A stretch of 64,000 nt of DNA from Datisca glomerata. Taxonomy: Eukaryota; Streptophyta; Magnoliopsida; Cucurbitales; Datiscaceae. Both the position numbers and the translations under genes were made by a program. The stretch lies in assembly GCA_003255025.1 (NCBI GenBank), contig QANY01006266.1, positions 875,818 to 939,817 on the forward strand, read 5' to 3'. Shown here piece by piece: positions 10,576 through 22,555 of the stretch; position 1 is the first letter of the stretch; each line of letters opens with the position of its first letter. The notes below the pieces were generated by a model, which was not told the DNA's origin, ran no database searches, and saw only the letters and a program-made list of their open reading frames with translations.

Positions 10576-10850
10576 AATTTTTCCAAAAAAGAAAAAGAAA
10601 AACTTGTTACCTGATAGGCAATCTAGGGCCACAAAGGCCTCGCATCAATGCCGGGAAATTATTCCCAGTATTGTAAAGTTTCCCAAGTCGGGTTTGAAGT
10701 TTCAAATCAAATGAAAGAAAAGAAAAATCAGTAGGAAAAATTAACAAAAAAAAAGCTGAAAAAATATAGAAAAACTTGCATTTTTTGCAACGAAAATTAA
10801 AAGAAATGAAGTATTGTAAAAGAATGTTCTATAAGAAGTAATGATGGGAG

Positions 10851-11426
10851 TGTAAAGGAAAAAATTGACCGTCTTTGATAATCAGTTATGGATTTTTTAC
10901 ATCATAATATGAAAATAGAGAGAGAATGAGAGAGTAAATACGCTATGATTTACATGAAAAATCTTTAAAAGGAAGAAAAACCACGGGGACATTTTGATAG
11001 TATTTCATTATGGACAAATGGTTTACAAGGTTAATGCAAGCTGCATGGTCAGCTTGTTTCTTATGGGTGTTGAGAATTGTTGTGTTCACCGTTGGAGTTA
11101 TATCTTGCCTCTATTTATAAGTCTTCAATTGGTTACATAGAATCGATACAGCTTATCTAATTCTATCTGAAAATAGGATCAACAGAATATTTCCTGAGAT
11201 CAAGTTTATCAACATTAACAACTTAGTAAATTTTGACCATCTGATCAATCCAATGGTCTTGACTAACTTTTCTTTTGATTGCCACGTCGACAATTCATGT
11301 ACTTTCATTTGATTGGTCTGATCTTCATAGCAGCTTAGTTGATCCTACGGTTCTCGCTCTATCTTCTCTTTGATAGAGTTTTCGGTCTAGATCTTGTCAC
11401 GTGTCATGTGAATTTTTTCCTGTTCA
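10851..11426 (-). repeat. 3' LTR of the LARD-like element
   Basis: It matches 15704-16289 along its whole length, at roughly 85 percent by eye (for example accacggggacattttgat and gtttcttatgggtgtt). The divergence points to an old insertion. The minus-strand TATA-like box is at about 11109-11118. Confidence 0.85.
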
Positions 11427-12115
11427 GTGATCCTCATTACACTCAATGGGATTTTTTTTGTTGATGTGTAATGATCATCTTTTCTTGTTATGACATTACG
11501 TCTACCTGTTTCTGTTCTCATGCGCTTTTTGGAAACACGCGATGTAGTTTCCCGAGAAACTTTTTGACTGTCTACTATCAGCGATGGCTTCTTCTTCTTT
11601 TTTCTGCCGTTATGTTCTTTTGTCTCCATTTACAGATGATTTGTGATTGTCCAGTAACTCATTTGTCAGCTTGTTATTGATGATGATTATTTCTCCTTTA
11701 TTTGTTGTCATGCCTTTCCGTTCCTTTCACTGCAGGCTCATTGATAAAAAATTCCCGTTTTCTTCATTTCTCATTTTCTCTTTCTTGTACGTTAAGATCT
11801 GTGACAAGAATGTTGTACAAGAACAATAACATAATAATTATTGAGATGAGAGTGTACCATTTCATAATTAAATCGCATGAATTTGATGTTCCGCATTTGT
11901 TGGTAGAATTTCTACTGAATTAGTATGTTTGTGTAATTTTTCTTCTATTGAACTCCTTTTTGTTGTGCTTCATTCGGTGTCGACTTCAAGCTTTCAACAA
12001 AATATGTTCTTAAATACTAAGAAAACTTTTGGTTCTCAGTTCTCTTGAGAATAATTATGTTCTTTTGTGAAATTTGTTCCTGAGGATAAGACTTTAATTT
12101 CTTTATGATATACAT
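11427..12115. other. Element interior without recognisable genes
   Basis: T-rich interior next to the 3' LTR. Short frames on both strands (for example 11387-11629 on -) show no domain. Confidence 0.5.
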
Positions 12116-12117
12116 GT

Positions 12118-12995
12118 TTCCTCAAGGACTTAGGTTCAAATAAAGAATCATGGCCCCGTCTTCATTCTGAAAGAAAGAATTATGAACTGTCATTTTTTTT
12201 TGTGAGAACTTAGGTTCAAATAAAAAATCATGGCCCCATTTTTATTATGAGAGAAGGGACTTACGAATTGTCCATTTTCAAGAACTTACGTTCAAATAAA
12301 GAACCATGGCTCCGTTTTCATTTTTCACATTCTGGGAGAATGTCTCACGAACTGTCCGCTCCCAAAGACTTAGGTTTAAATAAAGAACTATGGCACCGTC
12401 GTCATTCTGAGAGTAAGACTTATGAATTATCCCTCCCAAGGACTTACGCCCTTAGTTCTTTTTTAGAGTAGGACATATGAATTACCCCTCCCATGGACTT
12501 ACGCCCTTAGTTCCTTCTGAAAGTATGACTTATATAAATTGCCCTCCCAATGACTTATGCCATTAGTTCATTCTGAGAGTAGGACTTATAAATTGACCCT
12601 CCCAAGGACTTACACCCTTAGTTCCTTCTGATAATATGACTTATGAATTGTCCACCCAAGGACTTACGCCCTTAGTTCTTTCTGAGAGTAGACTTATGAA
12701 TTTTCTCCCCCCAAGGACTCATGTCCTTAGTTCCTTATGAGAGTAGGACTTACGAATTGCCCCTCCCAAGGATTCACGCCCTTAGTTGTTTCTGAGTAGG
12801 ACTTATGAACTGCCCCTCCCAAGGACTTACGCCCTTAGTTCCTTTAGAGAATAGGACTTACGAATTGCCCATCCTAAGGACTCACGTCATTAGTTCCTTC
12901 TAAGAGTAGGACTTATGAACTGCCCCTCCCAAAGACTTACGCCCTTTGTTCCTTTAGAGAACAGGACTTACGAGCTGCCTGCTCTCAGGGACTCA
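12118..12995. repeat. Tandem array, ~55-65-bp unit
   Basis: About fourteen imperfect units of the form cccaaggacttacgccctta followed by gttccttctgagagtaggacttatgaattg. The first few units carry a longer variant with aggttcaaataaagaa and catggccccgtc. It is internal to the LARD-like element. Confidence 0.88.
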
Positions 12996-13059
12996 CTCCC
13001 TGATTTCCATTGTTGTTGAAGAAGAGAGAAAGTTGACACCAAGTATTTGTCTTGTAAGC

Positions 13060-13900
13060 AGTCTGCACGTTAACATGCCATAAGTTTTGATCGAAAGTTC
13101 TAAATTGAATTCCATGAAATTCTTCAAGAAGTTGATTTTCAAATGCTTCCGATGATATATAATTTATCATGTAATTTGGCTCTCAGTCGGTACAGTTTAA
13201 TTAATGAATTTGACCGTTCCGCATAATATGCTTTCTATGACTGTTGATCAAATCTCTAAATTGAATTCTGTAAAATTCTTCAATAAGTAGACTTTTGTAT
13301 ATTTCTAATAGCCTTCACAAAATTGTCATAACTTTTGCTCGAGAGCTCCAAATCGAGTTCTGCAGAATTCTTAAAGATATAGATATCCATAGTTTCTAAT
13401 GATATATTATTTGCTATGCAATAATATCTAAATTGATATAGTTTAAAAATTAAATTTGAGAAGTATCATATATTTACTTTTCTGAATAGCACTAACGAGA
13501 GCTGCCATAATTTTTTATCGGGAGCCTTCAAATTGATTTTTGTAAAATTCTTCATAAGGTTGATTTCTGTATCTTTCCATTGATATAATATTCGTTATGT
13601 AGTTGGCCCCTAGTAAATACAGTTTAATTTCTGAATTTAAGATTCTGTATATACTACTTTCTCGAAAAGTCTTTACGAAAATCATCATAACCTTTTGTTG
13701 TGAGCTCCAAAATCAATTCCGTAAAATTTTCCAATAAGTCGACTTCCATATATTTGTAATAATATATGATTCACCATGTGGCCAGTTCCCAATTGATACA
13801 GTATAATTTTCTAAATTTACTATTCTGCGTAATCTTCGTTTCTGAAGAGCATGTACTGAAACTATCATAACTTTTAATCAGGAGCTCCAAATTCAAAATA
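13060..13900. repeat. ~180-bp periodic array inside the LARD-like element
   Basis: The marker cataacttttgctcgagagctcc and variants recurs at about 13079, 13327, 13508, 13690 and 13868; the last four are 178-182 bp apart. Each unit continues with aaattgaattccgtaaaattcttc-like text, then a catttctaatgatatat segment, then gatacagtttaattt. Identity is perhaps 60-70 percent. Confidence 0.75.
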
Positions 13901-14574
13901 AATGACCTGAACATGATAAATGTAATTTCTATAATTACATCAAAGCATGATAAAATTTAATATGGGGAGCTAATTAATTATGCCTCACACAATTAGCGTA
14001 GAATTAATTCTACTAATTTAATATACTTGAACTATTGTGTAAATATTTTTCTCAAGACATTGTATGATATACTCATGCAATCATTCAAAATTTTAACAGA
14101 TAATATATGTATTTAGAGGCAAAGGAATATTTTAAAAATAAACACTTAGCTTGCAATTTGTTGTCACGCATAAGACGATTCGTGTGTTTGAAAGTGGTAG
14201 CATCGTCGTAGTTAGATTTTGAATGAGGTTGAACTAATTCAGTTTTTGAAATTTTTTTGTGAAAGCTTTGAAAGCTCAGGATCAAATCTCACAATTTTAA
14301 TGGAAATCATCGATGTGACATTTGATTTTGAGAAAGTATGCATATCCGAACTATGATATCTACATTCGAATCTTGAAACTCATTCTTGCCTGAGATATTA
14401 AATAATGTTGATGCAAACAATTGCATTATTCTCCTGATGTTAAAAGTATATCAAATAGCATAATTTAATTAATGAGAATTTTACAAAATAATTGCATAAT
14501 AATAACGTAAAAAAACTTTCCCTTAAATGTTATATTTATTGCGTATTCGCTGCCATTTACTCAGAACTTGAGAA

Positions 14575-15430
14575 AATTGACTTGAAGGAGTTGAAGTGGG
14601 TCATTTGAAGAGGGAGCATGCGTTGGGCCTATGAGGAGCTAGACAAGGCGCTGGGCTTGTTGGAGGCCTGGGCATAAGCGCCTAGGACACGCGGGTCGAG
14701 CCTGGAGCGCGGGTCGTGGGTCTTGAATCACCACGTAGGTCTGGTTGGGAAGATGGGCCGCATGGTTGGGCTACATTAGGTGGGGAGGACCGTGCACAAG
14801 GGACCTGTACGCTCGGGTCACGAGTGGGTCCAAATTGCGTACGGGTTGATTCGCGGGTTGAAGCACGGGTCAAACTGTGCTCCTTATTCTGCAGGCGTTC
14901 CATTGGGCTCCTGAAGTGAGCCCACCCTTGGGTGTGGGCTACTGACCAACGGGTTATGGACCGGGTAGGTCAACCGGGTGATTGGAAAATGGGTAGAGAA
15001 GATGACATCTGTTTCCTCCGACAACCGTTTCCTGCCGGAAAAAGCTCTAAGTCACCGGAAATATTTTCCCGAAGCCTTCTATGGATATCCTGGAGTCTGA
15101 AAACGCGTCACTTAAGGAGATTATTCCCGAAGCCTTCTATGGATTCTTTGTTCAGCAATGGAGGAGATTATTCGTGGGCTCAAAAAGGCCCGACGATGTC
15201 GTGGGTGAGTGCTTCGGGACGCCGACAACCTGACAGACGCCCTGAGCTGGTTGTTACCGACGTGCTTCACGATTGCTCGTGGCTCGCCGGGTTCTGCAAG
15301 GGTGGATTCCGCCGATCCAAAATATTCTTCTTTGGCAGCTGTTTCAAAAAAAAAATTGTTGCTCTTGGCCTCAGTATCGTAGGTGGAGCTTTCTTCGTTC
15401 AACAGTATGTCGCCAGCCCCTCGTGATGAG
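14575..15430. other. GC-rich block of the LARD-like interior
   Basis: GC content jumps to well over half from about 14620 to 14900. Open frames exist on both strands (14932-15426 on +, 164 codons; 15121-15402 on -, 93 codons), but none matches a retroelement protein. The segment agaagccttctatgga recurs within 60 bp (about 15074 and 15132), a short duplication. In the element's sense (minus) this is the 5' leader side. Confidence 0.5.
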
Positions 15431-15683
15431 CACCTCGTGTTGTTGAATTTTCTAGATTTAATTCAAAGAAAGCATTAATAATATTTTTGTTAATAATGCT
15501 AGTATAAATAAATAAACCGATCGAATATATAATAAATGAATTTATCGTTCTTCACTTCCGGTTCCAATTCGTTGTCACACCCATTCTTGCTCCTAATTCC
15601 ATTTCTGCTTCCGTATCCGTTATCGAAAGCGTTTGATTTGATTTTGAACATTTTGGGAAGTGATTTCTTGAGTTTTTTTTCAT

Positions 15684-15703
15684 CTCTCAATGAAAGCACC
15701 AAA
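15684..15703 (-). other. Primer-binding site of the LARD-like element
   Basis: Reverse complement of ctctcaatgaaagcacc, directly inside the right LTR (start 15704) with a 3-nt gap. It sets the element's orientation as minus and identifies the right LTR as the 5' LTR. Confidence 0.75.
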
Positions 15704-16289
15704 TGTAAAGAAAAAATTCATCGTCTTTTATAATCGGTCGTGAATTTCTTACATCATAATATGAAAATATAAAAAATAATTTAGAGAGAGAATGAGAGAA
15801 TAAATACACCATGATTTACGTGAAAAACTCTTAAAGAAGAAAAACCACGGGGAGATTTTGATAGTTTTCATTATGAAGAAAGGATTTACAAGGCTAATGC
15901 AAGCTGCACAGCCAGCTTGTTTCTTATGGGTGTTAAGAGTTGTTGTGTTCTCCGTTAGAGTTACATATTTCCTCTATTTATAGGTCTTCAATCAGTTACA
16001 TAGAATTGATACAGTTTATTTAATTCTATCTGAAAATATAATCAACAGAATATTCTCTGAGATCTAGCTTATCAACATTAACAACTTAGTAAATCTTGAT
16101 CGTCTGATCAATCCAATGGTATTGACTAGCTTTTCTTTGGATTGTCACGTCGGCAATCCATGTACTTTCATTTAATTGGTCTAATCTTCATAACCGCATA
16201 GTTGATCCTACGATTCTCACTTTATCTTCTCTTTGATGGAGTATTCGGTCTAGATCTTGCCACGCGTCATGTGAAATTTTACATGTTCA
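15704..16289 (-). repeat. 5' LTR of the LARD-like element
   Basis: Partner of 10851-11426. It has a minus-strand CTATAAATAG box at about 15974-15983 and TG...CA ends. The ~25-bp segment around 15770 (aaaaataatttaga) is an insertion relative to the other LTR. Confidence 0.85.
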
Positions 16290-17220
16290 GGTAGAACACC
16301 TCTCCAAAAGTGAAAAATACGGGGCATGGGTTTATAATTTTAAGTAATTGTACTAGACATCTTAAAAATGAAGGAAAAAAATCAATCAACAAAACGCCTT
16401 TCAAAATATAAGCCCTTTCTAAGTAGGAGGTCAGGCCTAAGCTGCCTTAGGTCTGAGATTGTTGGAGACCGATTTTTCCTTGAGGAAATTACTCATTTCA
16501 TTAGTTTTTTAAGATCATTCTACGTAAATATCCATTTTTCTTTATTTACACATATGACTGTTTTTAATATATGGTTTAGTTATCTTTAATTTTTTCTTAT
16601 TTTTTTCCTCCTTTTGCCCTGGTGAGAGCTCTCTCATTTTTTCTTTCTTCCTCTCTGTCGCGTTCTCTAGGGTTTTGAGCAGAGAACTCCTCATCGCTCA
16701 TTGTTCATTGGCGGCCTTCGTTCATTGTCATTTGTGGTTCGTGATTTGTTCATTGCCGTTCAATAGGAATCGCTCATCGTTCTTTGCCTATTCTTCATCG
16801 TTCGAATAGAATCGCTCTTTGTTCATCGGCGTTCTTGCTATCACGGGTTCTGCTCGTCGTCATGGCTTCTCTTTGTTCGTCGACGTTCTCTTACTTTTTG
16901 TTCATTCGACATCGTGGGTTCTATGGTGTCTGTTTATGGGTTTTGCGGTTGAGTTTCTAGTTTGTACGTGCGCTTGAGATTGTGGTGTGTGTGTGTGTTC
17001 GTGGGTTCTGTGGTGTTTGTGCTTGAGATTCTGGTTCATGGCTTTTAATGGAAGAAAGCTCAAACACAATTTTAATAGAAGCCAAAATAAGATGAATCTT
17101 AAAATAGAGCCTTAATGAATACCTAACACTATCTATTAAAGGTCACATTAGAGCTTAAAAAATTACAAGCAGAATAACGGAAAGGCAACAAAAGAATGCA
17201 CAGACCAAACTAAAATTCGA
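16290..17220. other. No gene recognised; low-complexity gtt/ttc-rich tract
   Basis: 16620-17040 is built from repeated words (cgttcattg, cgctcatcg, ttcttcatcg, gtgggttctgtggtgt) and starts like a plant 5' UTR (ctctctcattttttctttcttcctctc). No ORF is supported. A near-palindrome caggcctaagctgccttaggtctg lies at about 16432. Confidence 0.4.
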
Positions 17221-17224
17221 TAAA

Positions 17225-17615
17225 ATCACATCAATATCTAAATTAGATATCATACTTATCTTATTTATATACATAAGCATAGCCAGTGTAAAGGGAATTA
17301 AATGTTTCAGATTATTATAGTGTTTATAGACAAAAAATAAACCAGTATTTAAATTAGATACTATACATAGCTAATTTATATAAATTACGCATAGCCATTC
17401 TGCAAGGGTGTTCAATATTTCATATTATTCTGGTATTCATAAACAAAAATAAATCAGTATTTACATTAGATACCATAATTTATACACATTACGCATAACC
17501 AGTGTAAGGGTGTTCAATGTTTCAGATGATTCTAGTGTTCATAGACAAAAACAAACCAGTATTTAAATTAGATACTATATGTTTATAATTTATATACAAT
17601 TTGCATAGTCGTTTA
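17225..17615. repeat. ~105-115-bp tandem array, about 3.5 units
   Basis: The segment acgcatagccagtgtaaggg recurs near 17272, 17385, 17491 and (partly) 17600. Between copies lie tgttcaatgtttcaga, attctagtgttcatagaca and accagtatttaaattagatac. Units align well by eye. Confidence 0.85.
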
Positions 17616-17639
17616 TCTTCCCTTCCATTAAACGTCGCA

Positions 17640-20400
17640 GTTCATTAAATGGTAGTTACAGTTACTCGTGGGGCCATTACACATGTAATTGTAGCGCGTG
17701 TTTTAGGCATTTTACATTAAAGGTCTCGTCCTTTACCATTATTTACTAGGCCGCCCGATCATTTTTTACAATTAAAAAGCTGGGTAGCCATTTTGCTACA
17801 GAGATGGCTCATCTATGTAGTTCTCCTTGAAATTATACAAAATAGACAAGTTTTGAAAGCCAGTTTGAGAGATAGTAGGTTTTTTAAAACTTTAAGTATA
17901 TAGCAGTTTTTGTTGTCACGTCATCAGCCAGTTGTTGATGTTTTTATTATTGACGATTTTAACCTTCTATGACACGTTTAATAGTCCATTTTTGTGGGGC
18001 TATTTCACTTAATGAGGTTACCTGTTTTGGTGCATTTCGTTAAATGCAATCCTTAATATATATTTTGTTTAATTTGAATTAAATTGATAATAATTGATTG
18101 ATTCAATTTTCCATTTTAGAGAATTTCTATTATGGAAATTATCTTTTCCATTAGTATCATAAGAAGTTCAGATATTTAGATTTGCTTGAAGAAAAATATG
18201 CAACAATTTGGTCTAATTCATTATTCATTAATGATAGATAATCCTGAAGCTATACTATTCCACAATTTCGAAGAAAAATCTGTGTAATTAAGTTTTGTTG
18301 TTCATTCATATTCTATAGATATCTCAAATTACACGGTTCATTCTCCATACATTTTTTGTTATATTCAATCATGGAATGTTAGTTTTTGCTAGAATCTTAT
18401 TTTTCATATGTTACTAGATTAGCGGTTTACAGGGAAATAATTTTTTTTTATTTTGGATGATGCATTGATTTCGATATCATTTTATTGTTCATCATATTTT
18501 ATCTGCCTCGTTGATATTGATTGTCATCACAGTCTTCTTTAGTGCGTGCTTCTATAATCAAAGAATTACGAATTTAGTTGTTTCATAATTTTCAATCAAA
18601 TAATGAAATTAGCTATTTCATAGTTGAATTTACTGTCATCAATTTTTTATTTACGACTTGTTATATCAATGACTGATTTATATCATAATTAGAAGTTAGC
18701 AGTTAACTGATCAATCATTTATTAACACTTTAATATATGATTGGTAGAATTCAAATTTGTTATTTTTGATAATAAATGTTTGGAGGGAAGTTAGTATTTG
18801 AAGGGTTTTTCAAGGGGTATCATGGGCAGGATTTTTTTTTTAAAATTTGGTAGTTAATTGATTTATGCTCATGAAAAATATAATTTAAAAAGTCAAGCAT
18901 TAATTACACCCATAATTATAGTGTCATTGGAACTAGTATATTACCTATATATGTATGGTATACTTTAATACCTTCAAGAACATGCATTATCTATAAATTT
19001 ATTGGAAAATATTTTCAATTTTATTTTGTTGATCGAATTATAGTGTCATTATATCAGTCTATCACTGATTAAATAGAAGAAATGTTTGTTTTTAATGATT
19101 ACTTATCAAAATAAAAGTTCATATTTGAGCGAAGCGGTTATTGTTGATATTTTTTAGATTTATTTGAATTTTATTAGTTTCTTTATTTAGAAATTAAGTG
19201 ATTGACGAAGTTACTAGATTAGCAGTTTACAAGAAAATAAAATTTTCAATTTATTAGAGAATATTACTTTCGTATTTAAGGAATTAAATATGATTTCTTA
19301 TTTTTTTAGGGTCTATCATTTTGGTACATCAGATATACACCTATGATTTACCCGAAAAATTTGGTAATAGGTTATGTATAGATAAATGACAAATTAATCT
19401 AAAACTATTAACTAATTAGGAAACATGTTATTTCCTTAAATCTTTTGAAAGACTGCTATTTCTTAAAACATCCCCTTAAAGTTGTCTGTTATAAAATGAC
19501 ATAGATATGAAACTTTCATCGCAGTAAGTTAGTAGTTGACTAAATAAAATTGAGTAGATAAATGACCATTTCTATTTAATTTAATTGTAAATTTTTATGC
19601 TTTGTGTACAATACTCTTATCCCATGTTTCTACTAAGATATTTTAGTTATTATTTCAAATTTAAATATAGTAACTTCTTTAAGCCCGATGGTTATGATAA
19701 TATTTGTTTAATTAAATGTGATTTTCATATTAAGTGAAACGTTTTGTTATTAAAAATTTATAAATAGTATTTATATTATGATGAAACGTAAGTAATATAT
19801 TAACGATCATATAATATGCATTAACATATATTTAGGATAATCTATATTAACGTTTATTTAGTATATGATATAATATTTAGAGTGTTAACGCATAATATGA
19901 TATTAACGTTTATTCAAGATATGATATAAAATGCTAACAAATAAATTAACAAAATATGTTATTAACAACTTTTTAGAATGATTTAATATTGAATGAATAG
20001 AGCATTGACATCAAATAACATTGTATTAATGTTTATTTAAGATCATAACTACTTATAATATTGTATTAATACAATTATGAACGGTAAAATTTGATGGAAG
20101 GGAGATGAAACCTAAGTTTGGAGAAAAACATGAATGGTAAAATTTATAATTAAATTAAAAATAAAATTATCCGTAACCTCTATAACTACTCCTACGATTA
20201 TGGGATAATCAATGTCATTACTATTTAATTTATTAATTAAATAATATTAAATCTAAAGATATATTACAAATAAAGGTATTTTACACAATCCACAAACGAT
20301 TTAAAAGTAAAAAATGGTTATTTATTTACTACATATTTTTTTAGGCTACTTAATAACTTACCTCTTAAAAAGTTGTCTATCCACTAGGATTTATGGTAAA
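17640..20400. other. AT-rich, no gene recognised
   Basis: No coding signal on either strand. 17820-18060 resembles 36210-36400 in word order (tagacaagttt / tagtcaagttt, a gtcacgtcatcagcc / gtcacatcagtag segment, then gacgatttt), suggesting a shared old element. 19780-20040 repeats attaacgtttatttagtatatgat-like text. Confidence 0.4.
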
Positions 20401-20406
20401 ATTTCT

Positions 20407-21361
20407 CTAAATTTTTGGAAAAATTAAGGGTATAAAGTTTAAGGTATACTTTTGTATAATATTTTTTTTGTTATTTTCCATATACGACCGAAAATGGAAA
20501 AGAGAAAAATCAGGTAGTTAAGATTCTCTTCGTTATTCTACATTTATACCCTTGCTTTAATTGATTTGTTTTGGATATTTTTCCCTTCTTCTTCGCACCC
20601 TTCTTCTTCACATCCTTCATTCTTCATGTTTTTTTCTTCTTTTTTAGTCGTGCCTCAGTTTTTTGTTGCTCCTCGCGATGATACCCTAGGATTTCATTTT
20701 CACCATAGAGAGACCAGTGGCCATGGCCGCTTGTCTCCCATTGTCGCGGTCGTCGACCGTGATTCTTCCGTCCTTGACCGCTACGATCGGATCTGGTCAC
20801 CGCTTCCTTCACCGCAACTAGATCTGGTCGCAGCCTACCTGACCGCCAGTAGACTGCGGTTTCCTTGCCGGTGTCAGTCACTTTTTTATGTAACAATTAT
20901 GTTCCTCTCTCTATTTTTAGTTTTCAAGCGAGAGGGATGAAGAAGAAGTAGATGGGGCCAGGCTTGGGTGTGAGAAGGGTATGGTACCAGATGATATATA
21001 AAAATAACTATAAATATATTGATGATATATAAAAATATACTACATATTTACTATAATATACTGATAATATATTAAAATATACTATGATAAATATACATAA
21101 CATAGTATATTATTATATACTCTATGGTATATAACTATAAACTACGTAACATTTTACGTTGGGGGTGTACGCAAATAACATTTTATGTTGGGGTTGTTAC
21201 GCGAATAATGCGAATAAGGTCTCTTATTAGTGAGGGCAATCTCATCTATTTATTATATTTTTTAAGATTTAAAGATGTGCCATTATAAAATTTGTGTAAA
21301 TTACAAAATTTGGGCCATTTTTTTTAATTATTTTCATATAGTGGCTATTTTCCTAATTTAG
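20407..21361. mobile_element. Small TIR element with GC-rich insert
   Basis: The left end ctaaatttttggaaaaatta and the reverse complement of the right end, ctaaattaggaaaata, form imperfect TIRs. Subterminal text matches the element at 34.2-36.2 kb on both sides (left acttttgtataat, tagttaagattct, and ccct(t/a)..ttaattgatt; right gttacgcga...ttagtgagggca). The centre (20640-20890) is GC-rich and coding-like, unlike the AT-rich ends. This pattern fits a non-autonomous element that captured a gene piece. The superfamily is uncertain; Mutator-like is my guess. Confidence 0.55.
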
Positions 21362-21416
21362 CGTAAATTATTCATTTTTTTGTTCTATGAAAAGTAATGT
21401 ATATAAATAGGCCACC

Positions 21417-21470
21417 GACCCAAACTAAAGTAAAAAATAGCCGAGATTGAAACTAACATAAAAATAGCCA
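21417..21470 (+). repeat. Left TIR region of the Mutator-like element
   Basis: Contains aaactaaagtaaaaaatagc and a second, similar aaactaacataaaaatagcc, an internal repeat of the TIR motif. Confidence 0.6.
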
Positions 21471-22555
21471 TTTGAGCGCTGACCCACTGTTTTAATGAAC
21501 TAGCTTTTACCATTTTACCTTTATTGTTCTCATTCTTTACGCGCAGCTGGACAAAACGTGCATCTCATCTTCGTCTCTTTCACGAAGATAACTAAAAATC
21601 AGTTACAATTCTTGCTGCATTAGGAAAGATTTTTTTTCCTGTCTGATTCCTTTTTATCACATATTTCCTTTCTATTTTACTTCTGCTCTGATTAACAAAG
21701 AATTTGTTTGATTCATGGTGATTATTCTGAGTTTTTGAATTTTTAGCATTGGCTTTTGGATTCTGCTTTGGAGCTTCTGTTCGTGGCTCATTCTCATTAA
21801 TTTTACTGCAATCATCATCAACTGTTGTTGTATCACTGTAAGTGTCCTATTTTGTTTTCTTAATTTGTTTTGGTTAAGATTGCAATTCAATTCTTGTTGT
21901 TCGTGGCTCATCCTCTATTCCAATTTTATCGTTATTTTATAGTTAATTTCATTTTATGTATTGTTTGATTTATGTACTATTTTGTTAATGTTGCAATTTG
22001 ATTCTTGCTGTTCCTTGCATGTTCACCATAAGTTTCCTATTTTGTTTTATTTTTCAGATTGTTGTAGCTCATATGTTGTTATCCCTCTATTTAGTTTTGT
22101 TTGTTGTTGTTTGTTCTTATATTTTGTTTCTTTGTTGTCATTTTTTTCCGTAGTTGCTTTTATATTAATTCATGCTATATGTAATTTTTGCTCTAATTGA
22201 TTTTATATTTACTTCTTGTTAAATAATTCTTTTCATTCTGTATCTTTTTCTTGTTTTAGTTTCATGTCCCTTTTTGTTAATTGAAGTTTATATTTTCCAT
22301 ATTTTCATATGACTATGTGCCAATTGTAAAATCTTGTATGACGGTAAATGAGATTAGTCTAAGCAAATATTGATTATAAGATGAAACCGATAATTGTACA
22401 TGATGATTCCTCATTTATTTTTATATCAATCAATATCGCCTGAGTTGCTTATTGACGTTTCAAACTATCAATTAATGGTTAAGTTGGACTTTGACGGAGT
22501 ATGTAAAGACATTTTAGAAATTAAAGTTGATTCGGATGTGGAGTGATATTTTTCA

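Larger units (their letters stand above)
10851..16289 (-). mobile_element. Non-coding LTR retrotransposon (LARD-like), complete
   Basis: Two directly repeated ~580-bp segments, both TG...CA (tgtaaag to tgttca), enclose 4.28 kb that lacks gag-pol. The flanks are gggag (10846-10850) and ggtag (16290-16294), a 5-bp target duplication with one difference. Orientation is minus: the reverse complement just outside the right LTR reads TGGTGCTTTCATTGAGAG, a common plant LTR-element primer-binding site, and a CTATAAATAG box lies on the minus strand of each LTR. The interior holds tandem arrays and a GC-rich block but no recognisable domains. It must have been moved by another element's proteins, as known for LARD elements. 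Confidence 0.82.

Noticed and set aside
14932..15426. 164-codon ORF as a real gene
   Set aside because: No domain, low-complexity segments, wrong orientation for the host element, and its length is expected by chance in a GC-rich block.
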